Of a stretch of DNA of 64,000 nt, positions 57,001 to 64,000 are shown in pieces. Source of the DNA: Actinomyces urinae. GTDB lineage: Bacteria > Actinomycetota > Actinomycetes > Actinomycetales > Actinomycetaceae. The stretch is taken from positions 372,001 to 436,000 of the forward strand of contig NZ_LT632547.1 of assembly GCF_900119695.1 (NCBI RefSeq), in the 5' to 3' direction. Below the pieces are notes generated by a model, which saw only the letters and a list, made by a program, of their open reading frames with translations, did not search any database and was not told the DNA's origin. The stretch's first letter is position 1, and the number at the start of each line of letters is the position of its first letter. The translations under genes were made by a program, and so were the position numbers.

Positions 57001-58290
57001 TCAGCTCTCTTCTTCTGGTTCAATTTCTAATCTAGTGGCAAGAATAGTGCCCACCTGCCGGCGGCGCCCAATCGCTTCCTCCGCTTCAAGCTCCAGGCCA
57101 AGCGCGCGCACCTTCGCCCCGGGCAGAGGAACCTTTCCGAGCGCCTTTTGAAGCAAGCCGCCAACCGAATCGACGTCCTCGTCCTCGATGTCCAACCCCA
57201 TGAGCTCCCCCAATTCGATCACTGGGAAGCGTGCAGGCACGCGCCAAACGCCCGGTTCAATCTCTTCGGGCTCCACGACCCGTCGATCGTGCTCATCCAT
57301 CACTTCGCCAACGATTTCTTCAATCAAATCTTCGATTGTGAGCAAGCCAGCAATGCCACCCCACTCGTCAACAACCATCACCATGTGGACGCGAAGTTGC
57401 TGCATGTGGCGCAACTCGTCGTCTGCATACAGCATTTCGGGAACAAAATGAGCCTCACGACAAACGTCTCGCACTGGCTTTTCACGATTCTCTGGCCTGT
57501 CAACAACGCGGGTGACCAGATCTTTGAAATAAAGGATGCCCACGATGTCGTCGGAAGACTCCCCAATTACCGGAATGCGCGAATAACCCGAGCGAATGAA
57601 TAGGCGAATAGCTTTTTCAAGCGTGGTGTCCGCTTGGATGGTAACCATATCGGTCCGAGGCACCATGACCTCGCGCACGAAGGTGTGACCCAGCTCGAAA
57701 ACCGAGCGGAGCATCTCGCGATCCTCTTCCTCAAACCCTTCGGTCTCACCAACCTGGTCAACCACCTCGCGCATCTCTTCGGTCATCTCCGCCCGCGCCT
57801 GCGCCTCGGTTTGCTCTGGTGCGGGGAAAAACTTTCGAAGTGAGCGAACAATGGGTGCGCCCAAACGTCCAATCGAGGTGGTGAGCTCCAGCAGTCCAAC
57901 CGTGCGCAAAGCGGTTCGTTCCGGATTGCGCCACGCTACCTGCTGTGGGAACACAGAGATGACCGCAAACGCGATCAGCCAGTTTATCGCCAGCGAAGCG
58001 AGTAGCACAGCCCACCAGCGCCAACCAGTCTGCGCGAACGCAATGGTGATCGCCACAGCAGCACCGGTTTGCATCGCAATACGTCCCGCACGTGCGGCTA
58101 AAACACTTCGGCGCCGTTCCTCCACAAGCGTTAACACACGTTTGGCGTTCTGGTGTCCATCTTCAAGCAGGTCATCGACCGCTGCTAGAGAAAGCCTCGC
58201 CACAGAAGATTCTGCGGCCACCAGTACCGCCGCGGTAACAACAAAGAAGACTGTTAAGAAAGCTAGCAGTCCGATTGGAATACTACCCAT
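57001..58290 (-). CDS. CBS-domain/DUF21 membrane protein (HlyC/CorC family)
   Basis: 429 residues. N-terminal CNNM/DUF21 transmembrane region ([19 protein letters not shown] and two more helices to ~140), two CBS domains ([20 protein letters not shown] and ..[22 protein letters not shown]), and a C-terminal CorC_HlyC domain. Family members regulate Mg2+/Co2+ efflux. Ends 2 bases before era and overlaps ybeY by 8 bases. Confidence 0.9.
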   Translation of the reverse strand: MGSIPIGLLAFLTVFFVVTAAVLVAAESSVARLSLAAVDDLLEDGHQNAKRVLTLVEERRRSVLAARAGRIAMQTGAAVAITIAFAQTGWRWWAVLLASLAINWLIAFAVISVFPQQVAWRNPERTALRTVGLLELTTSIGRLGAPIVRSLRKFFPAPEQTEAQARAEMTEEMREVVDQVGETEGFEEEDREMLRSVFELGHTFVREVMVPRTDMVTIQADTTLEKAIRLFIRSGYSRIPVIGESSDDIVGILYFKDLVTRVVDRPENREKPVRDVCREAHFVPEMLYADDELRHMQQLRVHMVMVVDEWGGIAGLLTIEDLIEEIVGEVMDEHDRRVVEPEEIEPGVWRVPARFPVIELGELMGLDIEDEDVDSVGGLLQKALGKVPLPGAKVRALGLELEAEEAIGRRRQVGTILATRLEIEPEEES

Positions 58291-58756
58291 TCGTACGTCC
58301 CACCGAGTTTGTTGCCAAGAAAGTTAGCAAGAGCTTGCGCTGCAGGCTAAACATCACCTGTTTTTCCTCTTCCTCCGCATGGTCAAATCCGAGCAAATGA
58401 AGAAGACCGTGAACGGTCAGAAGGAGCATTTCCTCAACAGAGGAGTGGCCCGCCTCTAAAGCCTGCTTATGCGCAACCTGCGGACAGATGACAATGTCAC
58501 CCAAAATGCCCGGCGGTGTTTCCTGGCCTTCCTTACCGGGGCGAAGCTCATCCATCGGGAAGCTCATTACGTCCGTTGGTCCGGGCAGATCCATCCACTT
58601 CACGTGAAGCTCTTCCATCGGTTCTGGATCAATGAACATGATCGAAAGCTCAGCGTCAGTAGAGACGTGAAGCTGGGCCAGCACGTACTCTGCTATATCG
58701 CGAAACTCTGCAATTTCAATATCAACGCCGGTTTCGTTAATGACTTCTACGCTCAC
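58283..58756 (-). CDS. ybeY: rRNA maturation endoribonuclease YbeY
   Basis: 157 residues from the GTG at 58756 (an ATG at 58780 is in frame). The zinc site H-G-x-L-H-L-x-G-F-D-H is [11 protein letters not shown]. Typical TDVMSFPMD motif. Processes 16S rRNA 3' end. Overlaps phoH by 20 bases and hlyC by 8, so the genes are coupled. Confidence 0.94.
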   Translation of the reverse strand: MSVEVINETGVDIEIAEFRDIAEYVLAQLHVSTDAELSIMFIDPEPMEELHVKWMDLPGPTDVMSFPMDELRPGKEGQETPPGILGDIVICPQVAHKQALEAGHSSVEEMLLLTVHGLLHLLGFDHAEEEEKQVMFSLQRKLLLTFLATNSVGRTNG

Positions 58757-59747
58757 GCCTGCCCCGCCTAACTTGCTCATTTGCTTCGTCGAAACGCTGG
58801 TATGCGTCGATTATCTCACCGACCAAACGGTGACGAACCACGTCAGCTGACGTCAACTGACAAAACTCGATTCCTTCAATGCCCTGCAAAATGCTTCGCG
58901 CGCTTGCGAGCCCCGATGCCGCCCGGTTAGGTAAATCTACCTGGGTGGCGTCACCCGTGACCACAACTTTTGACCTGAAACCAAGACGCGTCAAAAACAT
59001 TTTCATTTGCGAGGGCGTGGTGTTCTGCGCTTCATCCAAAATGATGAACGCGTCGTTTAGCGTGCGCCCTCGCATGTATGCAAGAGGCGCAACCTCGATC
59101 GTTCCCGCAGCCAGCAGGCGCGGAAGCGCCTCCTGATCGATCATCTCGTTCAGCGCGTCATACAGAGGCCGCAGGTAAGGATCAATCTTTTCAGTCAGCG
59201 TACCGGGCAAGAATCCGAGAGACTCGCCCGCTTCTACAGCCGGCCTCGTCAAAATAATGCGCCTTACCTCACCCGTAAGTAGCGCATTTACGGCCATAGC
59301 CATAGCCAAGTAGGTCTTGCCAGTACCCGCAGGACCAATCCCAAACACCACTGTGTTCTGCACAATCATGTCCACGTAACGCTGCTGCCCCGGCGTTTTC
59401 GCGCGGATATCATGACCGCGCACATTCAAGATTGTTTCTGCACTGGCACTTGCCGTGCCCGTTTTCGCTAACAAACCGACCGCGTGTTCAACCGTTTGCG
59501 CATTCAAATACTGCCCGGATCGTGCTAGGGAAATCAGTTCTCGCACCAAATCCGATGCGAGCGCAACAGACTCGGACTCCCCCTCAACCGTTATCTCATT
59601 GCCCAGCACCGACACGCGGATACCGTTGAAACTACGTTCCAGACTTCTTAAAACCTCATCCTGGGCTCCAAGGACCGTCACCGGATCAAGATGCTCCGGG
59701 ATAGTAATCCTGTTCGCTACGGCCGTTAGCTCATCCGTTTGTTGCAT
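58737..59747 (-). CDS. phoH: PhoH-like ATPase
   Basis: 336 residues. Walker [14 protein letters not shown], Walker [28 protein letters not shown] motif and [12 protein letters not shown] are characteristic. Often next to ybeY; PhoH-like proteins have RNA helicase/ATPase activity. N-terminal ~115 residues are a KH-like region ([22 protein letters not shown]). Confidence 0.94.
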   Translation of the reverse strand: MQQTDELTAVANRITIPEHLDPVTVLGAQDEVLRSLERSFNGIRVSVLGNEITVEGESESVALASDLVRELISLARSGQYLNAQTVEHAVGLLAKTGTASASAETILNVRGHDIRAKTPGQQRYVDMIVQNTVVFGIGPAGTGKTYLAMAMAVNALLTGEVRRIILTRPAVEAGESLGFLPGTLTEKIDPYLRPLYDALNEMIDQEALPRLLAAGTIEVAPLAYMRGRTLNDAFIILDEAQNTTPSQMKMFLTRLGFRSKVVVTGDATQVDLPNRAASGLASARSILQGIEGIEFCQLTSADVVRHRLVGEIIDAYQRFDEANEQVRRGRRERRSH

Positions 59748-59783
59748 GTTTGAAATTCGAGGCTCCTTGCTAGCTCGTTCGTT

Positions 59784-60515
59784 TCAAATCCTACCGGTTG
59801 CAATGTTAAGCGAAGTGAGGCCGGCGGCGACGGCCGTGGATACGCGCATAACGATATCGCCCACCAGCACTATGTTCGCCCCGGCTCGTTTAAACTGTTC
59901 GAGTTCCGCATCCGTGATTCCACCCTCCGGGCCAACAACCAGGGCATATTCTTTAGCACCCAAATCGGTAAGGCCAGTTATGGGTTCAATAGCACTCTCG
60001 TGCATGACGATCAGTTGCGCTCCTTCTACCTGGGCAATTGCGGCAGCCGCATTTGCGGCAAACTCGAGGGCGGGAACGCGGGCGCGCCGAGACTGCTTGG
60101 TTGCAGCCTGCAACACGTTCGCCCACTTCTGTAACCCCTTTTCCTGCTTCTTGCCCTGCCAGCGCACGATGGATCGCTCTGCTTGCCACGCAATCACTCG
60201 GTCAACACCAAGTTCGGTAGCCATCTCTATTGCCAACTCGTCTCGCCCATTCTTTGCCAGCGCCTGGATGAGCGTGATCCGCGGGCTCCCCTCAGGTTCA
60301 AACACCACCTCATCAATCTGAACGATCACCATGTTTGACGAGGCTTCTACTAATCGCGCACGCGCCCGCGTACCTCTTCCATCTACTAGGTCTAGACGCT
60401 CGCCCTTTTCAATGCGCTTCACCATGACATGCTTGGCATCTGGTCCGGTGAACTCAAGCCTTTCTGCCTCGCGAGCGTTGTCTAGGTCACTGACGAAGAA
60501 AACCGGTGCGGTCAT
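59784..60515 (-). CDS. rsmE: 16S rRNA (uracil(1498)-N3)-methyltransferase
   Basis: 243 residues. Trefoil-knot SPOUT enzyme: LVVGPEGGITDAELEQF and GDIVMRVSTAVAAGL form the knot, AM-binding. Conserved FFVSD at the N-terminus. Overlaps dnaJ2 by 4 bases on the same strand, a pairing seen in many bacteria. Confidence 0.93.
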   Translation of the reverse strand: MTAPVFFVSDLDNAREAERLEFTGPDAKHVMVKRIEKGERLDLVDGRGTRARARLVEASSNMVIVQIDEVVFEPEGSPRITLIQALAKNGRDELAIEMATELGVDRVIAWQAERSIVRWQGKKQEKGLQKWANVLQAATKQSRRARVPALEFAANAAAAIAQVEGAQLIVMHESAIEPITGLTDLGAKEYALVVGPEGGITDAELEQFKRAGANIVLVGDIVMRVSTAVAAGLTSLNIATGRI

Positions 60516-61624
60516 TTACTGAACTTTTCTTTCAGGTTGCTAAAAAAGCCCTGCTGAGTAGATCCGGTTTTGGCCTCCACAGTTTCCTCTCCGCGCATTT
60601 TCGCAAGCTGTTCCATCAACTCACGCTGCGCGCCGGTCAAACCGGTTGGAACCTCCACGTTCACACGAACGCGAAGATCGCCGCGCCCTCGTCTATGAAT
60701 CCGGCCCACACCAAGACCCTCAACCTTGACCTCCTGGCCCGGCTGCGTACCCGGCTGAATCTCAATATCGTGAGTGCCATCTAGGGTTTCAAGCGAAATC
60801 GTGGTTCCAAGTGCGGCAGAAGTCATCGGCACATACAGATCGGCCACGAGGTCATCGCCCTGGCGGCGAAATACCGGATGCGGCTTTTCACGGATCTCAA
60901 TATAGAGATCACCGTAACCTCCCCCTCCTGGACCAGCCTCACCCTGACCAGACATGCGGATACGCGTGCCGTGTTCAATACCGGCCGGAACATCCACAGC
61001 GATAGTGCGCTTGGAGTGCACGCGACCCTCACCGCTGCATTCTTCGCAGGGCTCAGGAATAATCGTGCCGTATCCGCCACAGGCCGAACACGCTGCCTGC
61101 GTCATGATCTCGCCAAGGAGCGAGCGCTGCATCTGGCGAACTGTGCCCGAACCGTGGCACGCCGAACAGGTTCGTGGCGAAGTACCAGGCTTCGCGCAAG
61201 AACCATCACACGTAGGACAGCGCACGGCCGTGTTAATCGTGACCTCCTCACGCGATCCGAATGCGATGGTTTCAAGATTTACCTCGAGCGCGGTCAGAAT
61301 ATCTTGGCCGCGCCTGCCACGCGGTACCGGGCCTGATCCTGCACCAGCGGCAGAAAAAAACGTTTCGAACAGGTCACCAAAACCACCAAATCCGCCCATG
61401 CCTCCAAAGCCGGCATTGGCAGAACCACCCATGTCGTAAGTCTGACGCTTTTGCGGATTCGACAATGTCTCGTATGCCACGGAAATCTTCTTGAACGTTT
61501 CCTCATGCTCAACTCCCGCAATATCCGGGTGGTATTTACGGGAGAGTTTGCGGTACGCCTTCTTAATCTCGTCTGCACTGGCGTCGCGCGAAACCCCAAG
61601 GATCTCGTAGTAATCTTCGTTCAC
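60512..61624 (-). CDS. dnaJ: Chaperone DnaJ (DnaJ2)
   Basis: 370 residues. J domain with HPD in SRKYHPDIAG, Gly/Phe linker (ANAGFGGMGGFGGFGD), four CxxCxGxG zinc repeats (CPTCDGS, CSACHGSG, CSACGGYG, CEECSGEG) and C-terminal substrate domains. Co-chaperone of DnaK. It follows hrcA by 23 bases and is controlled by the CIRCE site. Confidence 0.95.
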   Translation of the reverse strand: MNEDYYEILGVSRDASADEIKKAYRKLSRKYHPDIAGVEHEETFKKISVAYETLSNPQKRQTYDMGGSANAGFGGMGGFGGFGDLFETFFSAAGAGSGPVPRGRRGQDILTALEVNLETIAFGSREEVTINTAVRCPTCDGSCAKPGTSPRTCSACHGSGTVRQMQRSLLGEIMTQAACSACGGYGTIIPEPCEECSGEGRVHSKRTIAVDVPAGIEHGTRIRMSGQGEAGPGGGGYGDLYIEIREKPHPVFRRQGDDLVADLYVPMTSAALGTTISLETLDGTHDIEIQPGTQPGQEVKVEGLGVGRIHRRGRGDLRVRVNVEVPTGLTGAQRELMEQLAKMRGEETVEAKTGSTQQGFFSNLKEKFSK

Positions 61625-61647
61625 TAAAATTCCTTTATTCTTTTCTG

Positions 61648-62664
61648 CTAGTTATTACTGTGCAAAAAGTGTGTGAGGTACGCGCCTACCGCGCGCACGG
61701 CTGTCATAGCCTTTTGATAGTCCATACGCATTGGCCCGACCACCGCCAAATGGGCGTTAGTTCCTTGCGACCCGTAAGCTCCTGCAACTACAGCGGTTTC
61801 CGCTAGTCCCACGTGTGCGTTCTCTTCCCCAATCGACACTGTTACGTTGCCTTGCGGAACCTCAGAGAATAGCCGCAGAAGCGTCACCTGCTCTTCCAAC
61901 GCATCCAGGACCGGCACGATAGAACGAGTGAAGTCCACGTTTGAGCGGGCCAGGTTTGCCATTCCGGCAACAAGGATCCGTTCTTCACCGGTTCGGTTAG
62001 TTAGGTCCACAACCGTCTGACAAACAGCCGTGCGGAATTGCTTCTCAGTTGGTCCACCCAAAAGCGACAACGGTGACAGCAAACTCGGCAAATCACGTAA
62101 ATCCTGCCCGTGGCACACCTCGTTGATCTGGTCACGTACCACATCATTCTCAACGCTCGTTGCCCCAAAATCAGAAATGACGCGCTGCTCGATAGTGCCA
62201 TCATTCATGATGACTACAACCAGTGTACGATCGGGCCCAAGGTCAACTAACTCTACGCGTACCAGCATGGCCGAGTCATAATGCGGATACTGCACAATGG
62301 CTACCTGCCGTGTCAGTTGCGCAAGGAGCCGAACCGTTCGCTCGACTACATCCTCAACATCGATAGCTCCGGAAAGAAACGATTCAACTGCGCGCTTTTC
62401 TGGACCTGACATGGGTTTAATCTGCGTGAGTGAGTCAACGAACACGCGATATCCTGCAACCGTTGGAATACGACCGGCGGAAGTGTGCGGTTGGTAGATG
62501 AGACCCGCCTGCTCAAGTGCAGCCATATCATTGCGGATAGTGGCTGGCGAAACACCAAGATCGTGACGCTTTGCAAGTGCGTTGGACCCAACAGGCTCGC
62601 GAGTTGCCACGTAATCAGACACGATCGCGCGGAGCACCTCAAAGCGTCTCTCAGCTGTTGCCAC
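61648..62664 (-). CDS. hrcA: Heat-inducible transcription repressor HrcA
   Basis: 338 residues. N-terminal winged helix (EVLRAIVSDYVATREPVGSNALAKRHDLGVSPATIRNDMAALEQAGLI) and the HrcA C-terminal domain (VTVSIGEENAHVGLAETAVVAGAYG, PMRMDYQKAMTAVRAVGAYLTHFL). Represses groE and dnaK-type genes through CIRCE. Upstream CIRCE at 62695-62721. Normal length. Confidence 0.95.
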   Translation of the reverse strand: MATAERRFEVLRAIVSDYVATREPVGSNALAKRHDLGVSPATIRNDMAALEQAGLIYQPHTSAGRIPTVAGYRVFVDSLTQIKPMSGPEKRAVESFLSGAIDVEDVVERTVRLLAQLTRQVAIVQYPHYDSAMLVRVELVDLGPDRTLVVVIMNDGTIEQRVISDFGATSVENDVVRDQINEVCHGQDLRDLPSLLSPLSLLGGPTEKQFRTAVCQTVVDLTNRTGEERILVAGMANLARSNVDFTRSIVPVLDALEEQVTLLRLFSEVPQGNVTVSIGEENAHVGLAETAVVAGAYGSQGTNAHLAVVGPMRMDYQKAMTAVRAVGAYLTHFLHSNN

Positions 62665-62694
62665 GCCTGCCCCTCTCGCCGCCGTTCACCGCTC

Positions 62695-62721
62695 GTAGCA
62701 CTCGAGCTATCTGAGTGCTAA
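62695..62721. promoter_or_regulatory. CIRCE operator
   Basis: TAGCACTC-N9-GAGTGCTAA matches the CIRCE consensus TTAGCACTC-N9-GAGTGCTAA with a single change at the first base. It lies 31 bases upstream of hrcA and will bind HrcA. Confidence 0.9.
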
Positions 62722-62829
62722 CTCTATTACTTTCATCCTTCATCTTCCACAGCTGGCGGGTGAATCGTGGCACTCGACAAAAGCGGATTCCGCCATTCCC
62801 TCGTCAATCTGGATTCCCTTGCAAATACT

Positions 62830-62857
62830 GCGAAAGCCCACCGAAGTGGGCTTTCGC
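62830..62857 (-). terminator. Terminator of the L,D-transpeptidase gene
   Basis: A perfect 12-bp stem GCGAAAGCCCAC / GTGGGCTTTCGC with loop CGAA lies just past the transpeptidase stop. Works on the minus strand. Confidence 0.75.
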
Positions 62858-62869
62858 TACGTTGTCTAA

Positions 62870-64000
62870 TCAGTAGTGGCTCACCACTACATTGCCAATC
62901 TCACCCCAGTCGTAAAGCCACTTGGCTTCATCAACTGGCATGTTCACGCAGCCGTGTGAGCCACCCGGACCGCTCCATCCAAAGCTACTGCGCCACGGGG
63001 CTCCATGGAAGGCATAGCTACCAACGAAGTAAGTAACCCAGGGTACCCCCGGAGTTTCATACTTAGTTCCGTCTAGGTTTTCGCCGCGCATTGTTTGTGA
63101 CTCGTACTTCAAGTAAATACGGAACTTACCGGTTACGGTTTCAAGTCCCGGAGCGCCGGGAACCATGGGCACCGGGCCGCGCACCACAGTGGCGCCCTCA
63201 AACGCTGTCACCGTGGCATTCGAAAGGTTGATGTCCACCCATTTCTCTCCTGGAGCAGCCTGGTACGCCAAACTCTCCGCACCCGGAGCTATGAGACGAG
63301 TGGAGAATTGCTGCGGCGTCTCATCGTAGGTAAGCAGGCCTTCGTAGGGTTTTCCAGCCTTCAGCGATTCGATCAGCGCGTCGGAAATTGCTTCCAGATT
63401 ATTCACGGTGTAGCCGGGCGATCCCTGTTCTGCGGTAGACACCACATCACCGCGCGTATTCACGTTGTGGATACCTTCAACCGGCTCGTCGTTTGTGGAT
63501 GCGGCGGTGTTAACCAGCCACTCTCGCGCCGCTGGATCGTTCAATACAGGATCCTGAATCTGCTCCCCATCGGCTTCGATGTTCACCCACGTAGCTCGTT
63601 CTTTTGCTTCAGGTAGAATCTCGCGATTACCCGTGGAAATGACAACCGGGATGCTGATCATCTCGTTAGCCTTGTCGGCCACCTGTTGCGCGCGCTCCGT
63701 CGAGATTTTGGGAGCCTCAATACTCGATTCGAAAGATGCTGGCTGCGGGTTCAGTGACTTTGCAGTGGCAAGGACATGATCGGCAATAGCTTCAGTATCG
63801 ATACCGTGGCCCTCAACTGCCGGTACCGCAACGTATTTCTCGGCGCCCTCATCAAACTCTACGGAAGCATTCTGCACCGAATCGCCGAGCTCTGCGATCA
63901 AAGAATCAGTGAACTCCACAAGCTTGTCATGGTTCAGCTCCACGCTTAGAGGAATATCTGGCGCGGAAAAGAGGCCTTGAATTCGCGACCACGCAGTGGC
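62870..64000 (-). CDS. L,D-transpeptidase (YkuD), 5'-truncated by the window
   Basis: The reading frame is still open at the right edge, so the N-terminus is missing; about 376 residues are visible. The C-terminal YkuD catalytic domain has HGAPW and SHGCVNMP (Cys nucleophile, His). An upstream peptidoglycan-binding_4-type domain (residues ~30-140 of what is visible) is suggested by VEFDEGAEKYVAVPAVEGHGID and GYTVNNLEAISDALIESLKAG. It cross-links peptidoglycan 3-3. Likely exported, with the signal beyond the edge. Followed by its own terminator. Confidence 0.93.
   Translation of the reverse strand, partial: ATAWSRIQGLFSAPDIPLSVELNHDKLVEFTDSLIAELGDSVQNASVEFDEGAEKYVAVPAVEGHGIDTEAIADHVLATAKSLNPQPASFESSIEAPKISTERAQQVADKANEMISIPVVISTGNREILPEAKERATWVNIEADGEQIQDPVLNDPAAREWLVNTAASTNDEPVEGIHNVNTRGDVVSTAEQGSPGYTVNNLEAISDALIESLKAGKPYEGLLTYDETPQQFSTRLIAPGAESLAYQAAPGEKWVDINLSNATVTAFEGATVVRGPVPMVPGAPGLETVTGKFRIYLKYESQTMRGENLDGTKYETPGVPWVTYFVGSYAFHGAPWRSSFGWSGPGGSHGCVNMPVDEAKWLYDWGEIGNVVVSHY

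Noticed and set aside
1-64000. CRISPR array, prophage, transposase or rRNA operon
   Set aside because: No regularly spaced repeats, integrase, transposase or rRNA sequence seen.

Overview
The window is chromosomal DNA of a high-GC Gram-positive bacterium (Actinobacteria). The block pgsA–ClgR-type regulator–DUF3046–recA–recX, the lexA / LysM gene / nrdR arrangement, the pnp–rpsO–ribF–truB–rbfA–infB–ylxR–nusA–rimP run, the hrcA–dnaJ2 pair with a CIRCE operator, and actinobacterial SOS boxes all point there. An L-lactate dehydrogenase, a sortase-type surface protein and Zur-type zinc uptake fit a fermentative host-associated member of the Actinomycetaceae (Arcanobacterium/Trueperella/Actinomyces-like). 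The genus is my inference. Nearly everything is core housekeeping and most of it is on the minus strand.

Layout: 1-797 3' end of an acyl-CoA ligase; 889-2766 nrdR, a ChiZ-like LysM protein and divergent lexA, with three SOS-box-like palindromes between the last two; 2856-8090 ldh, dinG-type helicase, hflX, RsmC-like methyltransferase; 8087-15661 miaA, miaB, cinA, recX, recA (SOS box upstream), a lipid kinase, DUF3046, ClgR-type regulator, pgsA; 15670-20777 ftsK, a PfkB-like protein lacking the catalytic Asp, RNase J; 20818-25165 dapA, GNAT, dapB, M16 peptidase, membrane protein; 25272-35803 pnp, rpsO, ribF, a Cys/His/Gly-rich miniprotein, truB, rbfA, infB, ylxR, nusA, rimP; 35866-37839 lipoprotein, CAT-anticodon tRNA, hypothetical, tRNA-Asn.

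The one clearly accessory gene is 38035-42006: a very large, visibly AT-richer surface protein with an M26-type zinc protease motif, a SHIRT-like and two Rib-like domains, and a sortase-type C-terminus. It sits between tRNA-Asn and dnaG. After it come dnaG, dgt, a degenerate GH13-like protein, aroD, dusB, glyS (42332-50489); a zinc-uptake operon znuA-znuC-znuB-zur-DedA-like (50668-54395) whose first gene looks leaderless with a Zur-like palindrome over its -10; then uppS, recO, era, a CBS-domain membrane protein, ybeY, phoH, rsmE, dnaJ2, hrcA and the start-truncated L,D-transpeptidase at the right edge (54392-64000).

Functionally the genes cover DNA repair and SOS (lexA, recA, recX, recO, dinG), translation and RNA maturation (infB, rbfA, rimP, ybeY, era, miaA/B, truB, dusB, rsmE, glyS), RNA decay (pnp, rnj), lysine/cell-wall precursors (dapA, dapB, uppS, L,D-transpeptidase), heat shock (hrcA, dnaJ) and zinc homeostasis. 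I found no CRISPR array, phage, transposon or rRNA. The strongest candidates for something new are the M26 surface protease, the 71-residue CxC/His protein, the PfkB and GH13 pseudo-enzymes and the leaderless Zur-controlled zinc operon.
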